Source: Motacilla alba alba (taxonomy: Eukaryota > Chordata > Aves > Passeriformes > Motacillidae). Taken from it: a DNA stretch of 64,000 nt. Of this stretch, positions 13,001 through 28,000 are shown in pieces (position 1 is the stretch's first letter; every line of letters starts with the position of its first letter). The stretch covers positions 42,163,016 to 42,227,015 of the forward strand of contig NC_052019.1 of assembly GCF_015832195.1 (NCBI RefSeq). The letters are read 5' to 3'. Both the position numbers and the translations under genes were made by a program. Under the pieces are notes generated by a model. That model was not told where the DNA came from. It saw only the letters and a program-made list of their open reading frames with translations, and did no database searches.

Positions 13001-16000
13001 GGCCTGGGGTTTCATGGCAGTCCCAGTAATTTGTAGGCTGATGACTGTCCTTTCAAGTCCTGGTCCCCCAGCAAGAGTCCTGGCTTCTGGCTGCCTGTGC
13101 AGCAGCATGGACCCTGGAAGCACGCCATGCCTTATTTTCTTAGAAGCACACCAGGAGGATGTGGGCTAGATCTCCTTGTTTGTGGGTGAAACGCAGACAC
13201 ATGATGCATAAGATCGTTTTAATTTTCCACTTACTGGAGCGTTTATGGGAATATCACTGCACCCAATAGAGGAAACATTACAACACAGAAGAATAAAAAA
13301 GAAAAAAAAAACAGGACAAAGCAAAAAATCACTATGAAAATGTGAAAGTAAACGGAGATAGTATTTTTTTCCAAAAATAAGTCTGAACCTGTGGACACAC
13401 TAAGCAAACCCTCAAAAATAGTTTTGTGGGAAATTGTTATATGGCAGGGTAAGTCTAAGGAGTTATATCCAGTCTGAATCCTTGGATAGTTTAATGAAGG
13501 TCAGGTTTAAAAATAATTGACGTGAACAATTGGAGAATTATGCAACATAGTTGATTTTGGGTTGTTGTGGCTTTCTCTGTATCATGGCTACTGTGTCTGC
13601 AAAATGAAGCTTGCACTAGCTCAGCATAGTTTATGTGTATGCCTGAACATCTGATCTGTGTCAGCAGTTTCTCAAAGTGACTGCTACAAGCACAGCATGC
13701 TCAGTGGACTTTGAAGAGCTCAGGATTCTTCCTCCATCTGTATTTTAATGTACCACATAAAGCACATGCAGACTGTACATGCCTGTGCTGCCTTGTGCCT
13801 CTGAGCATGCCAGTGCCCCAGAATTCATTGTTATCTCTGCCACAGTGGACCTGCTTTGTTTTAAAAATGCTTGTAATTCCTATGGTTACAAAATAGTCTT
13901 GGAAACATGAACCCCTCCAAACTCATGAAGGGAATCCTCTGAGAAGTAAATTGCCACTAGTTTCACTCAGCTGCCTGTGGGGTCTACACTTCAGTACCCA
14001 GGGAACTGTCTTCTTTTCAGATTGTCAGAAAATTCAGTGCTTTGTCTTAGCAGACCAGTATTTTTCTGTGTGATAAGCCAGCCTGTAGTTGCTCCTTTCT
14101 TCTCCAGTTTCACTCCAGAGCAAGGCTAAATGTGGTCCCATATGGTATTTTAGTGGGCTTTTGTAGGGCACCTGTCAGTAAATTGAGCATAGGTATCATA
14201 GACAGCAGCCTGACAGGTCAGCTTTTGTCTGTCCTGCACTGCTTTTAGTCTGTGTCCCTGACTGAGAAAGCCTTATATTCACAGTTATGATGGTCATGCT
14301 TTTACATCTCAAAGTCTCATAGAGAGAAGTTTTTCTTGCTTTGCTGGAGCACCTCAGTCACCTGAGGGGGAATGTCTTCCTGGAACATAAAGCCCTGACT
14401 TTTATCTGAGAAGGAATAAATGGAGTGTTGGAGATGTCAGCAGAAGCATGTGACATTAGACTGGCAAGGTTTTTCATGTGTGATGCTCATTAGCATTAAC
14501 AAAATTGACTTTGTGTTCAGGCCTCACTATTGTAGAGAAGCTGAATTTCTTTATGCACTCCATCAGCCCTTGGTGTTGTGCTGAGCACATAGCTTACTTC
14601 TGTGCAGTGTTTTGGGGTATTGCAGATACTGTAATATGCTTTTGATGGACATTTTCATTGATCAATATTGTTGCAGCATGCTCCATTTCCTAATGATGGA
14701 CTGAAGCCAACTGTTTACCATCCTATTTTTAAAATTATCTTATTTTTGGGTTTTTTTTCTTATTTATCCAACAGGGTGGTCTGAGTGCCCAAGCTTTTGT
14801 TCGCATCGAGATAGACGATATTAATGACAATCAACCTGTTTTTGAACAAGACACCTATGTGACAAGTATCAGCAGTCACACACAGCCAGGAACAGAAATC
14901 ATCAATGTTGCTGCCACAGACAGAGATTCAGGAATATTTGGCACTGTCACATATGAACTGGTCCCAGGAGAATCATCTTCTTTTTTCACAGTGGATACAT
15001 CCACAGGTACTGTATGTGTCTGTGATTCAGAAAGGCTGGAATTACATAAGATATATATTCTCCTTGATCATGCTTTTTGTATTTGGAGTCACGTCACACA
15101 GGTAAAACTTAGATTCTGACAGAAAATAATTCTAGAGGTAGATGGAGGATTTAGGTTTAACATGAAACCTTTGCATTCACTGGAATTAGCAAAAAAATGG
15201 AAAACAGAGTACGTGCCAGTGCAATGAAGGACAAGCAGTATGCCACTTATCCACTATTTTCAGCCCTAAATCTATTAATCATTGTAAGAAATAATAAAAC
15301 ATTACTTTTTTTTACAAAAATATCTGAATTTCTTAGGGCTTACTCTTGAAGAGCAATAAAACACCATTTCTTTTCTGTTTCTATTCTAATCTTCCTCTGT
15401 ACTGTACTAGAATAAGTCCTCATTCTGCTCATTGTTACAAGGCATATTTGCCTCCCTGTTTGGCTCAATATTTAGCTTTCTAACTATGCATTTCAGTAAG
15501 TGTTTGACTAAACTGCAATTGCCATTTTTCTTGAGGGCCAGCCCTTGCATGTGAATATATTCTGATAAACAGATGGTCATGGGACAGATTATTTTATATG
15601 TTTAAGATCTTTTTAGACTGTGATACGTGTGTGTATATACTAGCTCTTTGGCATTCAAAATCTTGCAAGGTTCTATTCTTTCAAAATGGTGTGTGTTTTT
15701 ACACAGTTCCCAAAACATTCCGATGAACAGAAGAAACTAATCTTCTTAGGAAGTTAGGCTGCTTGTCTTGGCTATTTCAGAATTTATTTAACTGTGGACT
15801 TTTAACTACCTGTCAAGTCAGGTTCTCAGGGGCATAACTGATGTCAAAAATACCTAGGTCAATCAGTAATTAGGGAGCTGGATCTCTACAGGCATTTAAC
15901 TGGTCATTTTAAAACTGTCCCATCAGGCTTGTTGAAGAGAGCCCCTGTGGATCACATTAGCAGCACTGGCTTTGCAGCAACCCTCTGCTGAAAGAAAGCC

Positions 16001-19000
16001 TTTTGAAAGGTTTCTTCCTTGGATTGTGACCTTTTGGCCTCTCTTTCCAGTTTGGCGCTTTGTATAGGAAAAATGTCATGCTTAATGATGAAGACTCTAT
16101 AAGCTTGTAAGTTACTATTACCTCATGGATCTATCATGGTATTTTATCAAAGGCAGACCAAATTCAGGGTGAAGTTGCTTGAGGTCATTATTGCTGACAT
16201 TTCATGATGAGAAAAGCTCTTAGGTCACACACTATTCCCAGCATTATAGTGCTTGGAATCTGATTGCACTTAATCAGATCTCCTGGGTAATTCACAAGGT
16301 CAGACTGTGTCTAATTTTAACTTATTAATATTAATGCTGTGGGCTTTTTTTTTTTTAATACATTTTTTCCATTTATGGTCTTCCACATCTATTGAAAATA
16401 GGGCTTATGCTTAGTCACTGGTGAGGCGAATTATTTTTCAACTCAAAGAAAAAATAAGCATTTTAGACAAAAAAAGCCCAAAAAAAGAACCACCCCCCCC
16501 CCACCATTAAAATTGCCAATATATCACACAGAAGTTTTGCAGTCTTTGAGCTTGAAAGTATTCAGAGTTCAGTATTCAGAGAGAAATGAAACAGGTAGCT
16601 CACTCTTCGGCACAGAAATTTTGAGCTCTTGCTCCTTACTTCTTGTTGCAACAGAGACATTTTCCAGTGTTCATTGTGCTAAAGCTGTCTTCATATGCTC
16701 TGATATATGGCCTAATTTAGCTGTGCCTCTCTGAAGGTTATGTGAGGAACTTCATCTAGTTAGCTAGGCAGCATTTTGTGGACAGAGGGCAACAGACGAG
16801 TATGTGAAGGAATAGGCATTCTCCAGGAGATGGATGCTCAAACCAGAAAGCCAAATGAGATGATGTTACAGTTTGGTCTCTGTTTTTCTGATCTTATAGA
16901 TGTGCAGTCTGTTTCTGTTGTGTTCTGCATTTTTTCCAATTTACAGTATGGCATATTCTGTTTTATCTGCTCTTCTCATTATTAGAGGACCTAAACAGAA
17001 GGACAATGATGGTGTTGGAGAATTCTGTGGATTTGGCTGATAAGTTTTATTTTTTTAAAGTATTTTTTTCCTTGCTGATAGAGAATTTAGAAAGGAGAAG
17101 TGAATATCAGTGCATTAGTAATTTTGCCTTACTATTTTGACTTACTGACTACTTCATTATAGCCCTTAATATTTTATGTGGCCAGAGATATTTACAGTAC
17201 TATGAGATTTAGAATAATTAGTGGCAAATGGTGTGTCACATTACTATGATACATTAAAATAATATGCAAGGTGATGCTGTTGTCCATGACAGTAAATTTT
17301 CATTTTTTTGCATTTTCTCTTTTTTTTGGCATGAAATTTTCTCACTATAATTTTTCTTCAGGGATGTTTGGCTGCTACACTTAGAATACTCACTAAAAAT
17401 TGACTTTTGAATTTTTGGAAGATAAAACAGTATAATAACAATTGAAACCCAAATTCTTCACTGCTGTGTCTTGCTTCTGGCTCTTGTTTGTTAAAGCTCT
17501 TAGTTTTTCTATGAGCTGTGTTCAAAATATCCTACCAGCTGGCCAACTCCTCACTATATAGAATATAACAATACTGCTTTTGATACATAGATATTATGAG
17601 GCTGAGGCACATCCAGGCTCTTTGAAGGGGCTCCATCTTTTATTTTCAGCACTGGGACATGTGGATGTTGTAAATAGATAAATTCAGTGGGAGTGGGAAG
17701 GAACATTCTTTCATTGACCAGACATTCGTTCCACTGAATTCTTTTTCAATTCTTAACAAGATTTTATTAGTTATATTTGTTTGCTATTTTAGCTTTTAGA
17801 CACTACATTTATTGTTTGTGATATGCTCTTGTCCTCATAAATAACATTTATTATGTTTCCATTTTTGAAAAAGTTGAAGTGTTTTTCATTTGATTGATGA
17901 TAGACTTTCCATAAGGAAAACCACTTTAAGAACTGTGTAACTAGAAAAATGTATGGATAGGAAACTGTAAACCAGCTCCTCTGCTGGTTCGTGACTCTTG
18001 CTATCGTTTGTTTCTAGTGTTGGTGTAAACAACATCTTGGCTTCATTATGTTGCCTTTTGTAGATATCTGATCCATGCATGATCTATGAACAGTACTTGT
18101 GAATTGATTAGAACAGGGGATGATGAAGAGCTCTTCTGGCTAAGAAACTGTTTGAGCTATGTTTGTTTATTTTCCCATTGTTACCTAACAAGCTATCTGA
18201 AAGACAGTGTATTTATAGTTATGGCTGAGCTGGTAATTAAAAATGTAAGTCACAGGATGCAATCATAAATGTGGCAGAAAACCTATGCAGTGCTTGACTT
18301 TAAGACTTTAGGATTAACAACTGAATTAGTAAACTTCCATTACAATAACAGCATTAATACTTACCTTCACCCAAGGGCGTGTAATTAATTTTTCCATTGA
18401 TCTTAGTGATGCCCTTTTCGAGAGATTGCTAAAAAGATGGTTATGTTCATCATTGTTCTGGTTCAGAGAAGTTATAGTCCTTGAAAGTGATTCTGGACAG
18501 TGTGACTTCATGTGTCAGTCTTCAGGTAAATGGTCTGTTCATAGTCTTAAAACAAAGCTAGTTCTTGTGTGCAGCAAGAACTTCCATGAAGGCTAAGCAA
18601 AAGGCATCAGCCATGGTTTGTCTTCATGTGAATGTATTTGTTATTTAAACCTATCATGAAAGCCATGTAGAGAAAGTGTCATTCACTCACTGTATGTTAC
18701 AGCAGTATAAGCATTTAATTTAGCTTCTATTTCTTTCAACTCTCTAAAATATTTAGGCTCATATTTCTGTGATTCCTACATAAATTAGAACAAAGGCTAT
18801 GACCTTCCTTTTGTGTATTTTATTGAGAATGTGTCTGTAAATATGGCTGATAGACCTGGGCTGGATGCCAGGTGCCCACCAAAGTCACTCTATTACTCCC
18901 CTCCTTGGATGTGCAGGGGAAGAAAATGATGACAAAAGGCTTATGGGTCAAGAAAAGTGCAGGGAGAAATCTCTCAGCAATTACTGTCATGAGCAAAAGA

Positions 19001-22000
19001 GACTCAATTTGAGGAAATTACTTTAATTTATTGCCAATCAAATCCGAGGAGGGTAATGAGAAAAAAAAACTACATCATAAAAGACATTCCCCCCCACCCC
19101 TCCCTTTTCCTGCACTTAACTTCACTCCCAATTTTCTCTATGTCCTCTGGCCCCAGCAGCACAGGAGGATGGGGAATGGGAACTGTGAAGTTCATCACAG
19201 GTTGTCTCTGCTGCTCCTTCCTCCTCACACTCTTCTTCTGCTCCAGCACAGGTCATTTCAGCAGGGTCCAGTCCTTCAGGAACAGAATGATCCAGCGTGG
19301 GTTTCCTGTGGGTCACAAGTCCTGCCAGAAAACCTGCACCAGTATGAGCTTCCCATGGGGTCACAGCCTTCTTTGGGCATCCATCTGCTCCGGCAAGGGG
19401 TCTTCCATGGGCTGAGGGTGGATCTCTGCTCCCCTGTGGACCTCCTTAGGCTGCAGGGGGGCAGCTGCCTCACCATGCTCTGCACCACAGAAGCCACTCC
19501 TATAGCCCCCACATGGCCAAACCCTTGCCACGTAAACACAGTGCACTGAGGTACTTGGGGATCTCACCATTGACCTGAAGATACTCAGATCATCCTTCTG
19601 TTATAATACCTTCTGTTACTTTTTTACAACACATTTTGAGCAGAACAGACAAGTCTTGTTACAAGAGCTGGTTAGTAGTTGAACATTTAAAAACCATAAA
19701 AATATAACATTTAAAAAAATTCAGCACAGAAGTACAGCTCCTGCAAAATGAACATTCTTCTGTGGATATTTTGACTTTAAGACGCTACCTTTAAGATGCA
19801 CTCTGATGTCTTTTTAGCAAAGGGCATCATGTGACTAAAATGTCCTGTAAAAGATGTAGAGCAGTCTAGGAGCTTAGTCTGTTGGCAAAGAATAAAAGGA
19901 TGAATACACCTAAAGATCATGCAAATTTTAGAATATAAGAAGTACCTTATCCAAAAGTCAAATTCAATTCCAGCATCTTGTCACTTTAACAGTGCCTAGT
20001 AATGGATACAAGGAGAGGAGTTGTGCAGAGCTTGTACAGAACAGTGCCTCACTGCTATATTTTTCTTGTGGCAGTGTGTATTTTAGTGCTGTACTATTTT
20101 AATTACTGCACTATGGAACCATATGTAAAAGCAATTTAATGGCAAACTAACAATAAACTTTGATTTGGTTCACAATAGATTCATTCCAGTTGAGGATGCT
20201 GAAAAATTTAGTTTTTTTAAAAAATAGAACTGTTTTTTAACAACTCATCTTCAGAAATTTTAATTGCTTTATTTTTATTGCAATACAGGTTGAAAAGTAA
20301 TGTTGAAATACCAACATTTATTTTTTATGGGGGAAAACCCCCAAACTTTGCTTAACTCCATGTATTATACATTGTTTAATATACAGCAGATTGTAGTAGG
20401 CATCAAAGTAAAATGGGGATGCACCCTTTCTAAAGAAAACAAGGCCCATATTTATGATGATTGATGTTTTCGTATAGTATTGTAGGAAAAAAAAACTTTA
20501 TTTTTAAACTAGTTTTGGCATTTTCCTACAGCATGTAGTACATTTGCTAAACATATGAGGAGCTTCACATAAATAACATTTAAAATTAGGAGTGCTTTAT
20601 TTTGGAACATTTTGAGGCCACTTCTTTTTTTAAACTGCAGTTTCTTCAATTACTGTCTTTCTGATCTGCCATATGATATTGATAGTGTATTTGGAATGCT
20701 GCAAATCAGTGGAATATGTCTGAGACATTGGTTTAGCACAGTAAGTTTTCACCTTTGAAGAACTTTGTTTGAGTTAAATCAAAAAGGAAAAATTAGTAGT
20801 CTCAGCTGAGTTATTTTGGGCATTTACCTTCACTGAGATCTCACCCAATGAGAATTTATCATAAAGAATGCATAAAATAGTATGTTGTACACAAAACTTG
20901 TAGTAGGTGTAAGGGTGCAGATTTTGGCCCTGAAAGTAAGTTGTGTAGCAGAACAGCATGAAAAAATGTCCATAATGCTAGCTCCTAATGTATCTCTTTT
21001 CTTTTATGTATAAAATCCAACAGAATAAACCATTTACGAAGAGAAATATTCCTATAAGCTATGTGCCAAAAACTCAACTGTGCAATTGTGGAGTGTACGT
21101 GAGATTATTGTGCATGAAAGAATGCAAAGTATTAACAAAAATACTCTAGCCCACCCTCCTTTGTCCTAGTTAAGCCCACGTCAGACCTCAGAAACAGAAG
21201 AATCCACCAGAAGAGGCAGAGTGAACTTCCATGGCATTGCACAGATGATGTGGGCTGATTAAAAAAAAATGGTGAAAAGGAAAAAGTTATGCCCAAACCT
21301 CCCATTTTAGAGGAAGTGAATAGTGTAATATTTTTACAGTAAAATTCAGACAAGCAACTGTTTTCTTTGCTAGAGACTGCATGGGTCTTAGAGTACAGGA
21401 TATATTTACTGTACCTTGTGTTCTCAGTTAACCTAAAGAAAAGAAGAAAGTGGCAGGTCACACCAAGGGAGCAGACAGCTGTGGTACAGTGTTAGAATGA
21501 ATGTAGCAGGGAGGTGTGTGCAGCAGAAAATCAGTCCATGTAAATGGAGGGCAACATCTGGAATGTTTTGTAATGCTCGTAATACAAGAACAGTAAATAT
21601 TTCTTCTTTAGCTTATAGCAGGCTTCATTCTGTATCTGTCCTGATATATTTTTCTACAGTACCTTCAAAGAAATACTGTCCCCGGTTACCATGGCAGTTG
21701 AGTTGTGTTACCAGGTTGTGCACTGAGCTATTTTTTGATCTAGAGGCTGGCAGCTTGATTGAAAAGGTCCTTGATTAAATAGATGTATTTGAAAAACTTT
21801 GATAAGCTAAGCAAGGAAAGGAGGTGAGCTGTTGAGAAGGTGTGGTAGGGCTGGAGCTGTGCAGATTGTGGGGGGAAGTCTCTGCCTTTGTCTTTGAAAA
21901 TACAGCAATTCACCAGGCCAAAGTCCTGTCTGCTTCTGGTGTAAGCTTTGATTTCTGGATGGATTAATGTTTGTGTGAGTGTTTGCTTTGTACACAGACA

Positions 22001-25000
22001 GCAAACAAGCTCTGAGTTAATTTTAGGTCAAATTAAAGGAAATTAACCAGGGCAGAAACAAAGGAAATCTCCTTGTAACAGCAAATTGTGGTGTTACATT
22101 TCAGTTAAATGGTATGCTCTGTCTCACCCCTCGAAAATGTACGGTTTATTCCAAGCTGTGATCCTCCTCTGCAGTGTCATGTATCTGTAATCCCATTGGC
22201 CCCAGTCTTATTCTGCACCCACCTTGAATCTCCTCGTTAAGCTGTGCGAAGGAGACCAGCCACTCTCTTGGCCCTTTTCTCCCTAGGCTCTCCCTCTCTC
22301 CCCCTCCCTCCCCCTTTCCCCCTTCTCCCTCAGAAACCATGCTACTGCTGGGGGTGGGACCCCCAATAAACCCTCATCTAGTTAGCACCCTCAGAAGCCG
22401 TGTGGAGTCTCCTTGTCTGCATCCTGCTACCAGAGAACATACAGCTTTGGGGGACCCTGGGGACCATAAATGAACAGCAACTTATCTCTTCATTTATCTG
22501 TTTTCCTGAAAAAGTAGAACTTTCAGAAGGGGTTTTTGTAGTGTTGCTTGTTTGTTTGTGGGTTTTTTTAGGGAATAATTATTTAAACATGTAATAGTAC
22601 AAAATAGAGAAAGCTAGGAGGCACCTATCTTCTTAACTGGCAAAGTGTAGTCTCTAGGGATGTAAAATTTTGCATCCCAAATTACAAGACTTTGTTTAAA
22701 AAGCACTTGTGTAAAAGAAAACAGCCTAGATGATACAAAACCATTCTAGTACTAAACTCATGCCTTCTTTTGCTCGATATTAGAGGCTAATGCTTACGTG
22801 GGTCTTCTGTTTGTGACTAATGGAACTGCTGCAATTAGAAATTTGTATTTTATGTGTTGATGAATACTTCTTAGCTCACTAAAACCCTCTGTAACCTGTA
22901 GTATTTGAAATAGTAGTGTCTTGCTTCTGGGGGAGCTGCAGTGTTAAAATTGATCATGTTAGTTTATAGATCCAGGTATTGGTTTGTTATGTGCAGACTC
23001 CCTGACCAGACTTCCATGTGCTAAGCAAATTCTTGTAATTAAACATGGTATGCTTGTATAGTATTAGTTGTAGACACTAAGTCTTTTTATAGCTATTTCT
23101 TTTTCTAAGAGGAAAACTATGAATTGAGTACAAGAATTTGCTACAGAGGGGCCAGTGTTGAAAGCATCTCCAGTGCAGGGGTATGAGATCTGTAAAGTAC
23201 AAATGTGTAGCTAGAAGATTGATATGGGTCTGATCAGTTATTTACTACAAAAACATTTGAACACTGAATATTTTCAAACTGAAGAAGTCCTCTTCTTTGC
23301 TGAAATGCAAACCAGCATTTGTGCCATTAAAAGTAAGCTTTTTTTAAGAGTTTTCATGTGAGGTGAAGCTGTGTGTATTACAGTAGGTAGATTGTAAATA
23401 ACAATCTAATTCTTTCCTTCCCCTGGCCATTATTAAACCAGCTGCTCAGTGTATTTGGCAGAGTGTTGCTATGGTTACCATCAAGCATGCAGCTTCACTA
23501 AAAAAGGATGCATTTTAAGTGCAGGTGAAATGCTAAAGCTGGAACCTCTATGCATTGCCAACATGACAGCATAGGCAATGAGTTGGATAAACTTAAATAG
23601 AAATGTCAAGCAGAAACACTATCATTCTTCCTTAAAACAGTGCTAATTTTAATGTTAATAAAAAATGCACACTTCCTAACTGCATTGATCTTCTGGAGAA
23701 TCACCCTGTTTGTGCTCATCCTGAAGCTTTTTCTGACACCTAAAAAGCAAAGTTGTGCTGGCACCCCTGCGCTGGGAAGCTGCTGAGTTAGGGTGGGTGC
23801 TCTGGGCAAATCAGTGGGTCAGCTCTGACCTGCACAGTAGTGAACAGCAGGTCCAGTGGCCAGCTTTGAAGGTGAACTGGGGTGAGGAACCATTTGGACC
23901 TTTTGACCATCTGCTTGTTGTCTGAGCTCTGTCAGGTGATGCCAGCTGGCTCATCCTAGGCTATTTGCTGAAGAAATAATGCCGTCATTTAAAGTTTGTT
24001 AGGGTGTTTGGTTTCAAGGGCTTAGGTAACACCACTGGTAACTGTGGATTTGATTCCTCTTGCCATGTTCTAAAGTTGTATTTTTATTTCATGAGCAATG
24101 ATATATTAGAAGCCATTTAAATATGCATACCTGTGCAATTCAGACTTTGTAACTGAAGTTAGTGCATCCTGATTTTTGTCTTTGCAGCACTTGACCAAAT
24201 GTGGAAAACATTTGGTTTACCTACAAATGCCTATAAATGTATGGCTGATTTTTGTTTGGCTTATGGGAGAACCCTGTGCCAAAACAGATTTTCAAAGTGC
24301 TCAGATGGAAATGTGTGTGGAAATCCTATTGGGTTCATCAGTATGATTTTTTTCTCATACAAAAAGTTATTTTGGTGAGTGAACCTACTTTGGTGCTGGA
24401 TGCTGTTGTAAGATTAGGACTGAATACAGGATCATGAATATGATAAAATGTATTTTAAAATAATCGTTATATGTGGATTCCTGTCTCCTGCCTTCAACCG
24501 TTGAGAAACGGCAGTTAACCCCCTCATGGAATAGGGTGTACCTCCACAAAAATAAGAACAGCAAAATCCCATGAGAAATTTTGCCACTGCAGAGAGTCCT
24601 GTCCTTCATTAGTGCATTTGCACTTTCTGGGTGAATAGGTACAAAGTGATGAGCAAGACTTCTTGGAAGTTCCTGCCCTACCACGCGCAGTGAGTGAGGA
24701 AGTATGAAGCAGATGAAAGAGCTGGCAGTCATGATTTGCCTTCAATAGTACTGGCAGCCTTCAATAGTACTAGTTCTCCCCATACATTCAGTCTTCCAAA
24801 CCATGGTAAGGATTTGTGCTAGCCCTTGAGCACAGATTGTTCTGCAGCAAAACATCTGTGAATTCCAGCATGGCTGTGCTGACCTGCCTTGGAGCAGAGC
24901 TGTTCCCAGATTACAGCCTGCAGTGGCAGTTGCTAACGTGCATCCAGTATTGCAGGTTCTGCCTGAAATCTGTATCCAGATCATATCCAGGCAGCAGGCA

Positions 25001-28000
25001 GTCTGTATGTCATGCTTTTGATTTGTAAGGGTTGGGATCTGCAATCAGTTACACCCATGTGGATCTCGTCAGGAAAATGAGATTGCCAAGGTGTGAATGA
25101 GGCTGGGTGTTAATGCTTCTTGTGGTGTGTAATTATAGGATTGCTCACCTGTGAAGTAGAATTAATTCCAGCTCTCTCTCATGCAGAATAAGGAATTAAC
25201 CAGGGATAAAAATCTTCAAAGCACTGCAGTGATATAAATATTAATTTGAAAAATGGAAGCTAAATGTTTTTAAAGGCAGCACATAAGACTATTCATTTAT
25301 ATGGTTAGTCAAGCTGTAAGAAACATGTCACTTTTCTTGAAGCTGACCCACACTTTGTGGTCTTTGTGATCCCCTGCTGGGAGCTTTGCTAAAACATGCC
25401 TTGCAGAGGAGCCGTCTCATTATTCCCTTGTCATTGTCAATGTTTATAGAAACTGTTTTTCATAATGGAAGACCATATTCTGTACCACGGCAACCTGATA
25501 GCCTTTTAAGTTCTCTGAAGCCTTGAATTACAGGCTGCAAATGATTGTGGTAATAACAATAATAAAGTCCAATCTTAATTATAAAAGGGGAAAGAAAGGA
25601 AAACCATGGTTCGTCTTCAGCCTGTTAACTTAGTGAGACATGCTTCTGTTGAGTTTTGTACACAGAACCTGTGACTTTGACAGTTCCTGCTCCTTCGAAT
25701 TTCCTCTGTGTTTCTGCCTTTGCAGTATAGTACTCGGGCACCTCCTGCGCTGTGCTGCAGCAGATGGAATGCACCCAGTCAGCCTGCTCTCAGGTGTGCT
25801 GGCAGCTGCCCTTGGCCCAAGTGGTCCTAACTGTCCATTAAAGTCACAGTCTGCTGTTTTACTAATTATACAGAAAGTGAAATCCCAGATGCTGCTTTCT
25901 TCTATGGCTTCTTTCTTGTCATGTGGTGCCATAATAGAGCCTAATGAGGCATGTTCACCAACATATGGCTGAGCTATCTCAAACGTCTCTCTAGATTATG
26001 TATCACCAGATGCAAAGCTAATGCCCTGTCCTACAAATGCTGAAAGAAACAGAATGTACACAGCTAAAAGTCAAAATGGGTTATTAAATTTCTGCATACT
26101 ACAGTTTTTGAGGTTGGAGGGAACCATATGGAAAACACACACTTTTTACTTGGATTCTGCCCTTGTTCTTATGGTGTCCCTGGTTGTGCAAAAGAGAGCT
26201 GAGTTGGTGAGATGTACTTGCCAATTCCCATTTTTCCCTTTGAGACAGCAAAAGAATGAAGACAAAAAACAAAATATTTTATTAATTTTCTTTTTGCTTT
26301 CTGTAAATGAACTGGCATGGAGTGTGCTGCAATATGTCTAGGTCAGCAGAGAAGGAGCTTTTGTTCTGAAATATTTCTGTTCAACAGGTCTTCAGAGCTC
26401 CTGGAGTGGAGCTCTGTTTGCTCCACCCTTTGCTAAAGGATGCTCTGAAGTCTTTAGTTACTTCTCTGAGAGTAAGATTTTCAGTTTGATGCTTTTCTTT
26501 AGAAGTTTTCCAGTTCCCACATACCTCTTGAAGTATCTATAATCAAAAGGACATATTTATATTCTTGTAAATAGAAAAATATCCAGTTGGAGAATTAGTA
26601 ACATACAGTCCCTTTTATTGGTTTAAATTAATTTGACAGAAATTATGTTTAAAATCCATGTGTATATGTTTATCCTCTGGAGAAAAATAGTTAAACTCCT
26701 TTTTCCTTCAAGCTATAATTGCTCAGATTACCTTAGGAAATACCAAAAGTTTATGTCCTTAAAGGACTACTTTGTTGAGCTGCTGAAGTAATCATAAAAC
26801 TCAACCATCAGAAGAAAAAAAAATAAAAATCCAAAATAAGGTTGTTTCTTAGAATTGTATCAGTTGTTAGCAAAGAAGCTGGATCAGTACTGAATCCTGA
26901 ATCTATCTGTATGTATCACTGTTGAGCTTTTAGTGTGGTTTGTCACACTGGAATAAGCTTCCCTTTTTGTTAGTGAGAAGCATTTTCCCTTGATCCTGGA
27001 GGCCCTTTTACTGCATTTTAAGCATGGCAAGACACAGCTTATTATAATGTCCTAGCAGTATGTTTGGAAAGTATACTGCATGCACATTTGAATATTTATA
27101 AGAATTTCATGTATTTTCCATTATTCTGCTTAAAAATGGATTGTGGAAAATTCAGCCTAAATTCTGAGAAGATATATTCTCATTGAATCAGCCATTGATT
27201 CTCCTAAGGCACTTTGTGCTAACTCTAGTTTCACTCTGTCTAACCACTAAATGTCCAACTTGAATGGCAGACATCATCCCTATTAAACTGGTCTTGACAG
27301 CCAGGGAATTATAAAGGTAGCCCAAAGTTTAAAGGTTTGGTTTTACTGAACTGCCAGAGGTTCTGTTTCTTCACCAGCTTCTACAAAAAGCTAGGTGATT
27401 TCTAAAAAACATCTGTAGGTATGTAAAAGGTTGTCCCTGTTAGTTGAATTACTTGAGTTTACTGCAATTTTACTACTTAACACACTGTGAATCTAGCATT
27501 TTGTGTATATTTAGTTAAATGCCCTCATTCCTAAGAAAAATTTATCTGCCTTTGGTCACCTTTCATCTTCATTTTCATGTTGAAAAATTTACTTCACAAA
27601 TATATGCTCTTGAGGAATGTACTTCTAAAGTGCTATATTTTGGGACTGAATATTGTATTTTCTTTTCAAATAATTACTTCATAAAGTTCATAGAAAATGT
27701 AATTGTTAGCAGCTTTCAAATTCAATGGACCTTAGAATTCACTATTAAGGGGTATTTTGACAGAAACTTGTGATCAGACTGCAGGTGATTGCTTTCCAGA
27801 TGCTTTTCACAGAGCCCCCTGGTCCTAAGATTTATATTTTGGGGCTTTGACTCCTTTTGTGTGTATGTTTCATTTCATGAGTTACTTAAGCAGAATATCT
27901 CTACAGCCTGTTTGAAATAACATTAATTTTACCATTTGCAGAGATAAATTCATCTTCTGAAACAATACTTGTTTTCCACCCTGATGCATTTCCAATTGGT

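Noticed and set aside
12732..13169. 145-codon plus frame with overlapping minus frames in a GC-richer intron patch
   Set aside because: No similarity to known families, overlapping open frames on both strands, and no exon signals that join to DCHS2 in phase.
19031..19549. 172-codon plus-strand open frame, with overlapping frames on the minus strand
   Set aside because: It lies in a GC-rich dispersed repeat; the translated text has no known domain, and frames are open on both strands because of base composition.
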